DNA of 64,000 nt from Corynebacterium sp. (GTDB lineage: Bacteria; Actinomycetota; Actinomycetes; Mycobacteriales; Mycobacteriaceae), in assembly GCF_022712275.1 (NCBI RefSeq), contig NZ_JALAGU010000023.1, forward strand, positions 1 through 64,000. Direction: 5' to 3'. The translations under genes were made by a program, and so were the position numbers. The notes beneath the pieces were generated by a model. That model made no database searches. It was given only the letters and a program-made list of their open reading frames with translations, and was not told where the DNA came from. Positions 37,953-46,382 of this stretch are shown piece after piece (the first letter of the stretch is position 1; each line of letters opens with the position of its first letter).

Positions 37953-37965
37953 GCGACCCAGCGTA
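37953..37965 (-). promoter_or_regulatory. Leaderless promoter of the gene at 37952
   Basis: Minus strand TACGCT (37965-37960), 7 nt, ATG. Confidence 0.5.
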
Positions 37966-38017
37966 GCGCCGTCCGCGACAGCTCGCCGGGGACGGCGGAC
38001 CGATTTCTGAGGCCGTA

Positions 38018-38677
38018 TCAGTTCATGACCAGCGGCAGCGCACGCAACTCGCCGCCGAGACGCTGCACCCGGAGCTTGTCCAGGGCGTTCCAGCTCTGCA
38101 CCAGATCGCGCAGGCCACGGGCCGCCGCCATGGCACGGACGACGGCCTCGGCGGTGTCCCCGGTGATGCCCTCGGGGGCACGGCCGGGTTGCGGAGTGAA
38201 GTCGGCATCCGCCCAGGCACCGCCCCAGCCAGGCTGCCGCTTGCCGGGGTTGGCCTCGGCGAAGGTGGCCTTGTTCTCCTCGACGGCCTCAGCGGCCTGA
38301 GCCACCGTGGCGGCCACGTCGACGGTCCGCAGTGTCCCGGCGGTGTCGGTGGGGAAACCGAAGGAGTCGCGGGCTGCGTCCCCGGTGAGCGGTTCCCCGC
38401 CCTCGCCGACGACGACGGTCGGGCGGGCGAGCAGAAGTTCCAGCATCCCGTCACGGGACCCGCGCTGGTCGATCCAGTCGGCGTCGGCGGCGAATCCACG
38501 GATACCGTCGGCGTCGACGAGCCAGGCGCCGGAGAATTCGCCGAGCACGACGCGGGCGTCGACCTCGACCTGCCAGACCGCGGTGACCTCACCGACGGTC
38601 GCGGCGACGAGCACCGGCGGATCCTGTGGTCGGGTACCGGTTTCCGTGGTAACGGGAGCGGTCTCGGCAGCGGTCAC
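38018..38677 (-). CDS. Protein of unknown function, coupled to a membrane protein
   Basis: 219 residues from a GTG that overlaps the upstream stop (GTGA at 38677-38674). The first half is beta-rich (VLVAATVGEVTAVWQVEVDA, VVLGEFSGAWLVDADGIRGF) and the end is helical (AVVRAMAAARGLRDLVQSWN). No known domain. Translational coupling with the membrane protein before it suggests a joint role. Confidence 0.65.
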   Translation of the reverse strand: MTAAETAPVTTETGTRPQDPPVLVAATVGEVTAVWQVEVDARVVLGEFSGAWLVDADGIRGFAADADWIDQRGSRDGMLELLLARPTVVVGEGGEPLTGDAARDSFGFPTDTAGTLRTVDVAATVAQAAEAVEENKATFAEANPGKRQPGWGGAWADADFTPQPGRAPEGITGDTAEAVVRAMAAARGLRDLVQSWNALDKLRVQRLGGELRALPLVMN

Positions 38678-39222
38678 TTCGCGTCCTTCGCGGTCGAGGT
38701 CACCGGTGTCTTCGCACCGGTGGTGGCACCGGAGTCGGCGGCGACGGCGGGGTTCTGCTCCGACAGTCTCGCCACGACGGCGACGGCACCGACCTGGGCG
38801 ATGCCCCAGACAGTGAACGGCAGGCGGCGGAAGATGCCCCCGAACAGCGGGAGCCGGCCGAGGGTCCGGGTGATGACGCCGGTGGCCACACGGTCGACCC
38901 TGGCATTGAACCAGGACCCTACGACGACCGCCACAATGCCGACGGTCACCGGGACGAGGTACTTCCGCAGTCCCGCCCCCGCGGCCGGGGTCTCGCCGTA
39001 ACCGGTGGCGGCCGGAGCACCCGTGCCGGCCTGCTGCGGAACAGGGAGGGGCACCTGGTTCGTCGCGACAGCGGTCCCACCGCCGGCGGCCAGGACCCCG
39101 AGGCTGACGAGTCGTCGCTTCCACGGCGTCGTGACGAGGTCATGGGCGAGGTAGTAGCCGACGGTCGTCGTTCCCAGAACGGCGAGATCGGGCGTTCGGT
39201 TCAGGTCTGGTGCGGCACTCAT
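38674..39222 (-). CDS. Small membrane protein of unknown function
   Basis: 182 residues. Hydrophobic segments lie near residues 15-30, 40-52 and 85-105, with a fourth near 140-155. A Pro/Gly/Ala-rich loop sits between the second and third. The ATG at 39222 follows TACGCT by 7 nt; the much longer upstream frame overlaps the divergent gene and is rejected. First gene of a two-gene unit. Confidence 0.65.
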   Translation of the reverse strand: MSAAPDLNRTPDLAVLGTTTVGYYLAHDLVTTPWKRRLVSLGVLAAGGGTAVATNQVPLPVPQQAGTGAPAATGYGETPAAGAGLRKYLVPVTVGIVAVVVGSWFNARVDRVATGVITRTLGRLPLFGGIFRRLPFTVWGIAQVGAVAVVARLSEQNPAVAADSGATTGAKTPVTSTAKDAK

Positions 39223-39235
39223 GGAGCCCAGCGTA
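39223..39235 (-). promoter_or_regulatory. Leaderless promoter of the gene at 39222
   Basis: Minus strand TACGCT (39235-39230), 7 nt, ATG. Same hexamer and spacing as at 37953-37965. Confidence 0.5.
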
Positions 39236-39298
39236 GAGGACGCACCTGACCGCGCAATGCCGGTTCCGCTGCAGGTTCCCTGGCCGTACGCGCCGGAG

Positions 39299-39311
39299 TA
39301 GGCTGAGCTGC
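39299..39311 (+). promoter_or_regulatory. Leaderless promoter of the gene at 39312
   Basis: TAGGCT (39299-39304), 7 nt, ATG. Confidence 0.5.
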
Positions 39312-39680
39312 ATGTTCGGCAGGAGAAACACAGGCAGCAACGGCGACGGCAGCGGTGGGCAGGACAAGCTGAAGGACCGGATGCGGCGCAACATCGCCAA
39401 GGCCAACGACGGCAAGCCCGCCGGCGAACGCGGTTCCATGGCACAGACCGCGGTGGTCGGCGGCACCGACCCGGAGGCCCACTACGAGGCGGCGCGGCAC
39501 ATCGAGGCGCCGGTCAACGAGTTCATGGGCCGGCTCATCGCCCAGGAACTGCCGATCCTGGACTCCACCAGCCGCTCGATCGTCAATGCGGCACTGCGGG
39601 AGCACAAGGAGGCCGGTAAGCCGCAGATCACCTGTGTGGGCGAACTGCCCGAGGAGATCCGCGAGATCATGGCGCTCTAG
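39312..39680 (+). CDS. Small soluble protein of unknown function
   Basis: 122 residues. A basic, Gly-rich N-terminus (FGRRNTGSNGDGSGGQDKLK) leads to a helical domain (EAPVNEFMGRLIAQELPILD, RSIVNAALREHKEAGK). No known motif. Its stop codon TAG is the first of a run of CTCTAG units. Confidence 0.65.
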   Translation: MFGRRNTGSNGDGSGGQDKLKDRMRRNIAKANDGKPAGERGSMAQTAVVGGTDPEAHYEAARHIEAPVNEFMGRLIAQELPILDSTSRSIVNAALREHKEAGKPQITCVGELPEEIREIMAL

Positions 39681-39704
39681 CGCTCTAGTGCTCTAGTGCT
39701 CTAG
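39673..39704. repeat. 8-bp tandem repeat containing a stop codon
   Basis: CGCTCTAG twice, then TGCTCTAG twice. The first unit contains the stop codon of the gene at 39312; the rest lies in the short gap before the convergent gene. Confidence 0.8.
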
Positions 39705-39724
39705 AACTCCGACGCTCTGGCGTT

Positions 39725-42025
39725 CTAGCTGCGCCTCGTCGCCGCCTCCCCACGACAGGCTTCGGCCAGCCGCCAGCGCCCGCGGTACTCCGCGGCCTTC
39801 GCGGCGGCCTCGGCGCAGCGGTCCGCACCGGCGGTGTTCCCCAGTGCCGACAGGGCCGCTGAACGGGCGCGCAGCAGACGCACCGGACCGTCGTCGTCCG
39901 CCCCTGCCTCCCCGGGGGCGCAGCCGGACGCCACGCCGGTGTCCACCCAGTTACCGCCGACCGCGGCCAGTCCCGCGGCGGAGACCGCGCACGCCTCATG
40001 GCAGGCACCGGCGACGGCCAGGGCGTCGGCGAGATCCGCGAGGTCGGCGACATGGTCGACCAGACCCAGCGGGGACGCCGAGGGCGGGGCGGGCAGGGAC
40101 CGGGCGGATGCCGTCACCGCCGTGATGACGGTGGCGTCCACGATGCCCCGGCCGACACCGGGTTCATCATCGTTTTCCCCGGTCACCGCCCCGACCAGGG
40201 CACCACCGGTCAGCGGGACGGCCCGGGGCAGCAGCCGCAGCACGGCCCACAGCCCCTGCACCGCGTACTCCACCGACGGGCGGGTCGGGAGTGCACCGGA
40301 GAGCAGGATGTCGAGGTCGATCAGGCGTCTGACCAGGGGGTGGGATCCCGACCGGAGCCGGGTCATGTTCCGTACCCGACCCGGGGCGTCGTGGGCGGTA
40401 CCGGCGCAGGCGCACTCCCGCACCATGCGGTCGACCTCGGCGAGCAGTCCGCTGGAGGAGGGGGCGATCTGTCGGGCACAGGCGAAGCAGCCCACTCCGT
40501 GGCCTGCGGCGCAGTCGGAACGACGGACGAACTCCGCGGCGACATCGAGCACCACCGGGTCACCGTCATCGGCGGTGAGGACGCGCATCCGGTCGACGAC
40601 GCAGTCCGCGGCGTCCGTCAGCCCGAGCAGGGTGTACATCACGGTGGCGCACAGTGCGTCCGTCGCATCGAAGGACGCCAGGTCCACCGGTCCGACACCG
40701 GGCAGTTCCGCCAGATCCGCCGGATCAGAGGGGAAGGCGGTGGGCAGGGCCGCCGGCAGGGCCAGACCGCGCAGGGCGGGGATGCCGGCGAGGTCGGCGG
40801 CGTCGATGAGCGGGACCGGGTACTCCAGGGTCTCCGGCACCAACGTCGTCCACATCGCCCGGCCGTTGCGGGTATCACAGCGTACCGCCTGCTCACGCAG
40901 CCGCTCCGACAGCTCGTCGGCCAGCTCGCGGACCGTCGGGCCACCGGTCACGAGGCGGCGTCCTCCCAGATCGGAGGCGGAATCCGCGGACCAGCCGGTC
41001 TCGACCACCGCGCGCAGTACCGGGGCGGCCACCGCCGGCGGGTCGACGACGTCGACGGTGCGCACCAGCAGCGACAGGGCGGTTTCGGGAGCGCCCGCGA
41101 GGGCGAGGTAGCCGGCGACATGCAGCAGGGCGGGCACCAGTTCAGGCACACCGGTGGCGGTGGCGACGATGCCGGCGATCCGGTCGACCGTGGTGGTGGT
41201 GTCGACCATGTGCGCCAGCGGGACCAGCGAGGCAGCGGTGAGCAGCGTCCACTGCACGGAATCGGCCCGGCCGGTGTCCTCCCCGTGGCACAGCACCCGC
41301 AGCAGGGTGTCCAGGTCCCCGCGCAGCAGCGCGACGGTCCCCCTGACCACCGCCAGTTCCTCCGCCCCGCACGAAGTCTCCCCCACCAGTTCCAGCAGTT
41401 CACGGGCCTGTTCCAGGCGTCCCGTCGCGAGCAGGACCCGGGAGCGCAGCCCGGCGATCTCCACCGTCTCCGCCCCGTACCGGCGCAGCACGGCCACGCT
41501 GCGGTCGGTGAGGGAGTCGATCTCGGCCAGCGACGTCTCCGGATCCGCGGCGGCGGCCAGGGGGACATCCACCCAGTGGCCGCGGAACTCATCGGTCAGC
41601 CGTCCGCCTTCCCCGTCGAGCGGTGCACCGTCAGGCCCGGGATGACCCACGGCGTCCTGGTGGGACGGACGCCGCACCGGATCATGCCGGTGCCGGTGCC
41701 ACAACTCCGGCAGTCCACTGACCGGGTGCCCGGCAGGCGGCAACGGCGTGACACCGGGCAGCACCAGCGGATGCGGCGCGAGGGTGACCGTGTGCACAAT
41801 GATGCGGTGCCGCAGGTCAGCCGCCGATTCTCGGGCCGCAGTGAGCGAGGGATGCTGCGGTGAGGCCTCGACGGAGGCCAGTTCGTCGGCCATGGCGGTG
41901 AAGCGCCTGAGAAGCACCGGGACCGGGATCTCGCCGCGTGCATGTGCCGCACGCAGCGTCTCCCATTCGTGGGCGATCCGGGCAACCCTGCCCTCAGCAC
42001 GACTGAGGCCGCCATAACCAAGCAT
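39725..42025 (-). CDS. Large helical-repeat-like protein with a cysteine cluster, unknown
   Basis: 766 residues from the ATG at 42025 (CATAGT lies 6 nt upstream); the open frame runs on to 44260 but that part is the antisense of dprE1/dprE2. The protein is almost all helical and Ala/Leu-rich, with TPR-like stretches such as [20 protein letters not shown]. Around residues 510-550 it has [15 protein letters not shown] followed later by ECACAG, a cysteine set that could bind zinc or an iron-sulfur cluster. No family recognised; no signal peptide. Confidence 0.65.
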   Translation of the reverse strand: MLGYGGLSRAEGRVARIAHEWETLRAAHARGEIPVPVLLRRFTAMADELASVEASPQHPSLTAARESAADLRHRIIVHTVTLAPHPLVLPGVTPLPPAGHPVSGLPELWHRHRHDPVRRPSHQDAVGHPGPDGAPLDGEGGRLTDEFRGHWVDVPLAAAADPETSLAEIDSLTDRSVAVLRRYGAETVEIAGLRSRVLLATGRLEQARELLELVGETSCGAEELAVVRGTVALLRGDLDTLLRVLCHGEDTGRADSVQWTLLTAASLVPLAHMVDTTTTVDRIAGIVATATGVPELVPALLHVAGYLALAGAPETALSLLVRTVDVVDPPAVAAPVLRAVVETGWSADSASDLGGRRLVTGGPTVRELADELSERLREQAVRCDTRNGRAMWTTLVPETLEYPVPLIDAADLAGIPALRGLALPAALPTAFPSDPADLAELPGVGPVDLASFDATDALCATVMYTLLGLTDAADCVVDRMRVLTADDGDPVVLDVAAEFVRRSDCAAGHGVGCFACARQIAPSSSGLLAEVDRMVRECACAGTAHDAPGRVRNMTRLRSGSHPLVRRLIDLDILLSGALPTRPSVEYAVQGLWAVLRLLPRAVPLTGGALVGAVTGENDDEPGVGRGIVDATVITAVTASARSLPAPPSASPLGLVDHVADLADLADALAVAGACHEACAVSAAGLAAVGGNWVDTGVASGCAPGEAGADDDGPVRLLRARSAALSALGNTAGADRCAEAAAKAAEYRGRWRLAEACRGEAATRRS

Positions 42026-42138
42026 GTCCTTACTATGGCATACCTGTGGTGGCATCCGTACATCAACGGCAGTGAAAGATGCGTCACTATCCGCACCCGT
42101 CCGCCGGGAAGAGTCCCTGAGGCGTCCGGTCCCGGCTG

Positions 42139-42151
42139 TAGTGTGGTCCGC
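42139..42151 (+). promoter_or_regulatory. Leaderless promoter of dprE1
   Basis: TAGTGT (42139-42144), 7 nt, then the ATG at 42152. It supports 42152 as the start rather than in-frame upstream codons. Confidence 0.55.
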
Positions 42152-43567
42152 ATGGAATTGCAGACGCACACCCAGTCTCTCACCGGTTGGGGACGCACCG
42201 CCCCCACCACCGCAGAGGTCCTGTCCACCCCGGACGTCGACGTCATCGCCGCCGCCGTCGCACAGGTCGCCGACAGTAACGCCGACAAGCCCGACCACCT
42301 CAAGCGCGGCGTCATCGCCCGCGGCATGGGCCGCTCCTACGGCGACCCCGCCATGAACGGCGGTGGTCTCGTCATCGACATGCAGGCGCTGAACACGATC
42401 CACTCGATCGACCCGGACACCGCCATCGTCGACGTGGACGCCGGCGTGACCCTCGACCAGCTCATGAAGGCCGCGCTGCCCTACGGCCTGTGGGTCCCCG
42501 TCCTGCCCGGTACCCGCCAGGTCACCATCGGTGGCGCGATCGGCCCGGACATCCACGGCAAGAACCACCACTCCGCCGGTTCCTTCGGCAACCACGTCCG
42601 CTCGATAGAGCTGCTGGTCGCCGACGGTCGCGTCCTGCACCTGGAGCCGGAAGGCTCCTCCGACGACCCGGACGGCACCCTGTTCTGGGCGACCGTCGGC
42701 GGCATGGGCCTGACCGGTGTCATCCTGCGCGCCACCATCGAGATGACGAAGACCGAGACGGCGTACTTCCTCTGCGACGTCGACCGGACGAACACCCTCG
42801 ACGAGACCATCGCCGCGCACTCGGACGGCTCCGAAGTCAACTACACCTACTCCTCGGCGTGGTTCGACTGCATCTCGCCGGAGCCGAAGCTGGGACGCTC
42901 CACGATCTCCCGTGGTTCGCTGGCCACCCTCGACCAGCTCAAGGAGTTCGCCCCGAAGCTGGCCAAGGACCCGCTGAAGTTCAACGCCCCCCAGCTCATG
43001 ACCGTGCCGGACATCTTCCCGTCCTTCACGCTCAACAAGCTGACGCTGTCGGCGGTGGGTATGGCCTACTACGCCATGGGCAAGCCGGCACGGAACCAGA
43101 TCGAGAACCTCACGCAGTTCTACCAGCCGCTCGACCTCATCGGTGAGTGGAACCGCGGCTACGGCTCCAAGGGCTTCCTGCAGTACCAGTTCGTGGTGCC
43201 GGTGGAGGCCGTCGAGCCGTTCAAGCAGATCATCAAGGACATCCAGTCCTCCGGCCACTACTCGGCACTGAACGTCTTCAAGCTCTTCGGCCCGGGCAAC
43301 CGCGCCCCGCTGAGCTACCCGATGCCGGGCTGGAACGTCTGCGTCGACTTCCCGATCCGTCCGGGCCTGGGCGACTTCCTCGACCGTCTCGACAAACAGG
43401 TCATGGAGTTCGGCGGACGCCTCTACCTGGCAAAGGAGTCCCGCACCACCGCGGAGAACTTCCACCGGATGTACCCGGGCCTTCCGGGCTGGCTGGAGAC
43501 CCGCCGGTCCATCGACCCGACGGGCGTCTTCGCGTCCGACATGTCCCGCCGCCTCGAGCTCAACTAG
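42152..43567 (+). CDS. dprE1: Decaprenylphosphoryl-beta-D-ribose oxidase DprE1
   Basis: 471 residues. It oxidises the 2'-OH of decaprenylphosphoryl ribose with FAD, the first half of the epimerisation that makes the arabinose donor used by AftA and Emb. [13 protein letters not shown] and [22 protein letters not shown] are the FAD-binding signatures. Cys397 in [10 protein letters not shown] aligns with the Cys387 of M. tuberculosis that benzothiazinones modify, and KESR after YLA carries the expected Lys. dprE2 follows after 12 bp. Confidence 0.96.
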   Translation: MELQTHTQSLTGWGRTAPTTAEVLSTPDVDVIAAAVAQVADSNADKPDHLKRGVIARGMGRSYGDPAMNGGGLVIDMQALNTIHSIDPDTAIVDVDAGVTLDQLMKAALPYGLWVPVLPGTRQVTIGGAIGPDIHGKNHHSAGSFGNHVRSIELLVADGRVLHLEPEGSSDDPDGTLFWATVGGMGLTGVILRATIEMTKTETAYFLCDVDRTNTLDETIAAHSDGSEVNYTYSSAWFDCISPEPKLGRSTISRGSLATLDQLKEFAPKLAKDPLKFNAPQLMTVPDIFPSFTLNKLTLSAVGMAYYAMGKPARNQIENLTQFYQPLDLIGEWNRGYGSKGFLQYQFVVPVEAVEPFKQIIKDIQSSGHYSALNVFKLFGPGNRAPLSYPMPGWNVCVDFPIRPGLGDFLDRLDKQVMEFGGRLYLAKESRTTAENFHRMYPGLPGWLETRRSIDPTGVFASDMSRRLELN

Positions 43568-43579
43568 GAGACTTTTTCC

Positions 43580-44332
43580 ATGATCAACGCTGTGGGTAAG
43601 CCCCAGTCCATCCTCCTGCTCGGCGGTGCGTCCGACATGGGCCTCGCCGTCGTCGAGCAGTTCCTGTCGCGTGGCCCGGCTCGCGTCGTGCTCGCCGCCC
43701 GTGCCGGTGAGGACATGTCCTCCCCGATCGCCCGGTGTGAGGCCGCCGGTGCGTCCGCGGTCGAGACCGTCGGGTTCGACGCCACTGCCTTCGACACCCA
43801 CGAGGAGATCATCGACTCCATCGAGGGTGACATCGACCTGGCCATCGTCGCCTTCGGCGTCCTCGGTGACAACGAGGTGCAGTGGCAGAACCAGAAGCAG
43901 GCCGTCCTCGCCGCGCAGGTCAACTACACCGGTGCGGTCTCGGTGGGCGTGCTGCTCGCCGACCGGATGAAGAAGCAGGGCCACGGTCAGATCGTGGTCT
44001 TCTCCTCCGTCGCCGGCGAGATGGTCCGCCGCTCGAACTTCGTCTACGGCTCCACCAAGGCCGGCGTGGACGGCTTCTACCGCATGCTCGGTGAGGCCCT
44101 GCGCGGCACCGGCGTGCGCGTGCTCACCGTGCGCCCCGGTCAGGTGCGCACCAATATGACGAAGGGGCTGGACGATGCCCCGCTCACCGTCGACAAGGAG
44201 GACGCCGCAAAGGCCATCGCCGCCGGCGTGGACGGCAAGAAGACCGTCATCTGGATCCACCCGCTGTTCCGCTGGGTGATGCTGATCCTGAAGAACCTGC
44301 CGCAGTTCGTGGTGCGCAAACTCCCGATCTAG
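43580..44332 (+). CDS. dprE2: Decaprenylphosphoryl-2-keto-ribose reductase DprE2
   Basis: 250 residues of the SDR family. LLLGGASDMGLAVVEQFL is the NAD(P)-binding loop and FSSVAGEMVRRSNFVYGSTK supplies the catalytic Ser, Tyr and Lys. It reduces the keto intermediate from DprE1 to decaprenylphosphoryl arabinose. Forms an operon with dprE1 and ends 15 bp before a GC-rich hairpin. In many relatives aftA follows directly; here aftA is about 37 kb away. Confidence 0.96.
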   Translation: MINAVGKPQSILLLGGASDMGLAVVEQFLSRGPARVVLAARAGEDMSSPIARCEAAGASAVETVGFDATAFDTHEEIIDSIEGDIDLAIVAFGVLGDNEVQWQNQKQAVLAAQVNYTGAVSVGVLLADRMKKQGHGQIVVFSSVAGEMVRRSNFVYGSTKAGVDGFYRMLGEALRGTGVRVLTVRPGQVRTNMTKGLDDAPLTVDKEDAAKAIAAGVDGKKTVIWIHPLFRWVMLILKNLPQFVVRKLPI

Positions 44333-44347
44333 GGCGGTACCCGGTCT

Positions 44348-44370
44348 GGGCGGGGCACCACGCCCCGCCC
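44348..44370 (+). terminator. GC-rich hairpin after dprE2
   Basis: GGGCGGGGC (44348-44356) pairs perfectly with GCCCCGCCC (44362-44370) around a 5-nt loop. No T run, but the position just past the stop suits a terminator. Confidence 0.55.
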
Positions 44371-44440
44371 GCCCCCTCGTCGAATCAGCACCGTCGAATC
44401 AGCACCCTCACCAGTCGTCGAACCCCCGGCGACCCCCCGG

Positions 44441-44772
44441 CGGCTGCCTGTGAGAGTGCTTTCCCGACATGCAGGGTCACTCTTCGTCTGAGAGCCCCAG
44501 CGATTCCCGCTCTTGTCCGGTCAACCGGAACCGCAGCGGCTTTCCGGAAGTCTGCTCCACCAGCCCACGTTCCACGAGATCGACGGTCCTCGGTCGGACA
44601 AACTGCTTGGACTTCCTGATCGAACCAGCGACCACATCGAGCCCGACCTCGCCGCGTCCGCGAATGGGGACGCCGCGTTCTCCTCCAACATCCTTATCCG
44701 ATCGAATACACGGGAAAGCTGGCGGTGCCGTAACTCTGTTCAGCTGCCGGTGGGGGTGCTTTCTCGACATGC
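44441..44772. repeat. Pair of 32-bp direct repeats 300 bp apart
   Basis: The segment at 44441-44472 and that at 44741-44772 share 27 of 32 bases, including GTGCTTTC-CGACATGC (with C or T at the gap). They flank a possible degraded winged-helix fragment. Together they may mark an old duplication or insertion. Confidence 0.5.
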
Positions 44773-44803
44773 GCCTCCTCCACATCCCGCAACTCACCCT
44801 CAC
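44477..44803 (-). pseudogene. Possible remnant of a winged-helix protein
   Basis: An open frame of up to 108 residues. Only the end (KQFVRPRTVDLVERGLVEQ, then GKPLRFRLTGQERESLGL) resembles a protein, in the style of a winged-helix recognition region and wing. The N-terminal half has no normal composition and no clear start or ribosome site. I treat it as a relic; it may be a real small gene. Confidence 0.3.
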
Positions 44804-44849
44804 CGGAGCAGAAATCGCTGCTCATCCTGCTGGTGAGGGTGAGTTGCGG
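44787..44849. terminator. Long nested hairpin
   Basis: A perfect 18-bp stem (44787-44804 with 44832-44849) and a 27-nt loop that contains a second stem, GAGCAG (44806-44811) with CTGCTC (44818-44823). It lies 70 bp beyond the 3' end of the leftward lipoprotein gene at 44920. Confidence 0.5.
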
Positions 44850-44890
44850 ACATCAGGCGGAAGGAGGGGAAGAGGCGAGGGGACGGCCCC

Positions 44891-44930
44891 TGCTCCGCGC
44901 TACTCCGCGCTACTCCGCGCTACTCCGCGT
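44891..44930. repeat. 10-bp tandem repeat containing a stop codon
   Basis: TACTCCGCGC-type units, four in a row with small changes at the ends. The stop codon of the lipoprotein gene (44922-44920) lies inside the array. Confidence 0.8.
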
Positions 44931-45537
44931 CCGCCGGGGCGAGCTCGCTCTCGGTGACCCACTTGTGGTTCGTCATCGTCATCCCGTCATCGGTGGTGAT
45001 GTCCACCATGTAGACGGTCTCCTGCGTCGAGGAGTCGATGGTGGCGGTCGCTCCCTCCATTCCGCTCATATGGTCGGCGGCGAGTGTGACCTCGGTGCCG
45101 TCGGCGAGCGGGGCGTCACCGGGGTTCTCCAGCTCCTCCTGGACGACCCAGCGGTGGTCACTCACCGGTGCGCCGCCGTCGGTCGGCGTGTAGCTCACCG
45201 AATAGGCCATGGTCGAGTAGGCGCCGGTCACAGTGCCGGTCGCGCCTTCCATCCCCTCCATGTGATCGGCCAGCACGGTCACCTCGGTACCGACCGGATA
45301 CATCGGATTCACTGCGTCCTCGATACCGGCCGGCGCCTCACCGCCGTCCATGGCGTGGTCGTGCATGTCACCCATACCACCGTCGTCAGCGTCCTCGGTG
45401 GTCATGCCGGTCATGTCCGCCATGTCGTGACCCTCGTGGCCGTCATGTCCACTGTCGGAATCGTCTCCGCAGGCCGCGAGAGTGAGGGCGGACGCCAGAA
45501 CCAGCGATGCCAGGGCAGGGGTACGTGAGATCTTCAT
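44920..45537 (-). CDS. His/Met-rich YdhK-like (DUF1541) lipoprotein, copper-linked
   Basis: 205 residues from the ATG at 45537. A signal peptide ends in the lipobox LTLAAC, so the protein is anchored outside the membrane. Next comes a metal-binding-type stretch, GHDGHEGHDMADMTGM and MGDMHDHAMDGG, with many His and Met. Two related domains follow, each with MEGMEGATGTV or MSGMEGATATI and a DHRWVVQEELE or NHKWVTESELA ending. A CsoR-type site lies just upstream, so copper probably controls it. Confidence 0.88.
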   Translation of the reverse strand: MKISRTPALASLVLASALTLAACGDDSDSGHDGHEGHDMADMTGMTTEDADDGGMGDMHDHAMDGGEAPAGIEDAVNPMYPVGTEVTVLADHMEGMEGATGTVTGAYSTMAYSVSYTPTDGGAPVSDHRWVVQEELENPGDAPLADGTEVTLAADHMSGMEGATATIDSSTQETVYMVDITTDDGMTMTNHKWVTESELAPADAE

Positions 45538-45548
45538 GCCGCCGATGG

Positions 45549-45567
45549 TATACCCCCGCGGGGTATT
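45549..45567. promoter_or_regulatory. CsoR-like copper operator before the lipoprotein gene
   Basis: TATACCCC-CGC-GGGGTATT, a dyad with 8-bp arms, 12 bp upstream of the lipoprotein start. The same layout occurs at 46064-46082. TATACC on the minus strand could be the -10 box, so a bound repressor would block the promoter. Confidence 0.7.
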
Positions 45568-45609
45568 GAGGCACCCCTCAGAGACTCCCCCTCCCACCCG
45601 GGAAAGCCG

Positions 45610-45942
45610 TCAGAACGAGCAGACGCCGGGAGTGGGATTGTCACTGTTGACGATCGGGCACCAGACGAAATAGTAGAGCGCCGCCAGGGCGAGCGGGCCA
45701 CTCCAGACGATGCTGCCGACGATCGACTGCGCGCTCGGAGGCAGAGCGTCGTACGAGGTCTGGACGGGTTCCGGAAGGCCCTGGGCGGCAGCGGACGGCG
45801 CGACGGCGGTCGCTCCACCGACTGCGAGCAGTGTGGCAGCCGAGACAGCGGCCACCCTGCGACGCAGGCCGTGTCGCCTGCGGGCGTTCTGCGCGGATCC
45901 GGAGCGTGTCGTGCGAACGGCAGATGCAGGTTCGCCGTACAT
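45610..45942 (-). CDS. Small exported protein of unknown function
   Basis: 110 residues. A basic N-terminus (ARRRHGLRRRVAAVSA) and hydrophobic core ending in PSAAAQGLPE suggest a signal peptide. The mature part of ~55 residues has one hydrophobic segment (SGPLALAALYYFVWCPIV) and two Cys (near the segment end and at VCSF). AGAGGAAC precedes the ATG. It sits between two copper genes but has no His/Met richness. Confidence 0.6.
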   Translation of the reverse strand: MYGEPASAVRTTRSGSAQNARRRHGLRRRVAAVSAATLLAVGGATAVAPSAAAQGLPEPVQTSYDALPPSAQSIVGSIVWSGPLALAALYYFVWCPIVNSDNPTPGVCSF

Positions 45943-46063
45943 GATGTTCCTCTCGTCTGAAAGATTCAGAAGTCAGGTGCGGAACGCGGCGCCCCGCACG
46001 TCCCCCATCATTGCGCGTCACCTCTGCCCGTCGGCACCCCCACCCCTCCCGACGCCCTTGAAA

Positions 46064-46082
46064 TATACCCCCTAGGGGTATA
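46064..46082. promoter_or_regulatory. CsoR-like copper operator before copZ
   Basis: TATACCCC-CTA-GGGGTATA, a perfect 8-bp dyad with a 3-bp centre, 73 bp upstream of copZ. CsoR and related copper repressors bind such G/C-cored, TA-ended palindromes. Confidence 0.75.
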
Positions 46083-46154
46083 CCGTCGGAATCGGACGAA
46101 CGGCAGGACCACACAGGCCCCGCGCACGCCACACAACACGGAAGGATCACCACC

Positions 46155-46358
46155 ATGGCCACGAAGAACTACACCGTCACCGGCATGAGCTGCGGACACT
46201 GCAAGGCGGCTGTCGAGAAGGAGGTCGGCACCATCGAGGGCGTCACCGCTGTCGAGGCCACCCCGGCCACCGGCGCCGTCGTCGTCACCGGCGAAGGCTT
46301 CACCGACGAGCAGGTCGCCGCCGCCGTCGACGAAGCCGGCTACGACATCGTCAAGTAA
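46155..46358 (+). CDS. copZ: Copper chaperone CopZ
   Basis: 67 residues forming one heavy-metal-associated domain. GMSCGHC supplies Cys13 and Cys16 for Cu(I). It hands copper to the CopA ATPase encoded 24 bp downstream. AAGGAT lies upstream of the ATG. Confidence 0.93.
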   Translation: MATKNYTVTGMSCGHCKAAVEKEVGTIEGVTAVEATPATGAVVVTGEGFTDEQVAAAVDEAGYDIVK

Positions 46359-46382
46359 CACCCCACAAAGGACTGACCAGCA

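Noticed and set aside
38678..39124. Upstream part of the long frame containing the gene at 38018-38677
   Set aside because: It is Arg-rich shadow sequence over the membrane protein gene at 38674-39222; the GTGA overlap gives a better start.
42026..44260. N-terminal extension of the gene at 39725-42025
   Set aside because: The added part is entirely antisense to dprE1 and dprE2; a plausible start with a -10-like box lies at 42025.
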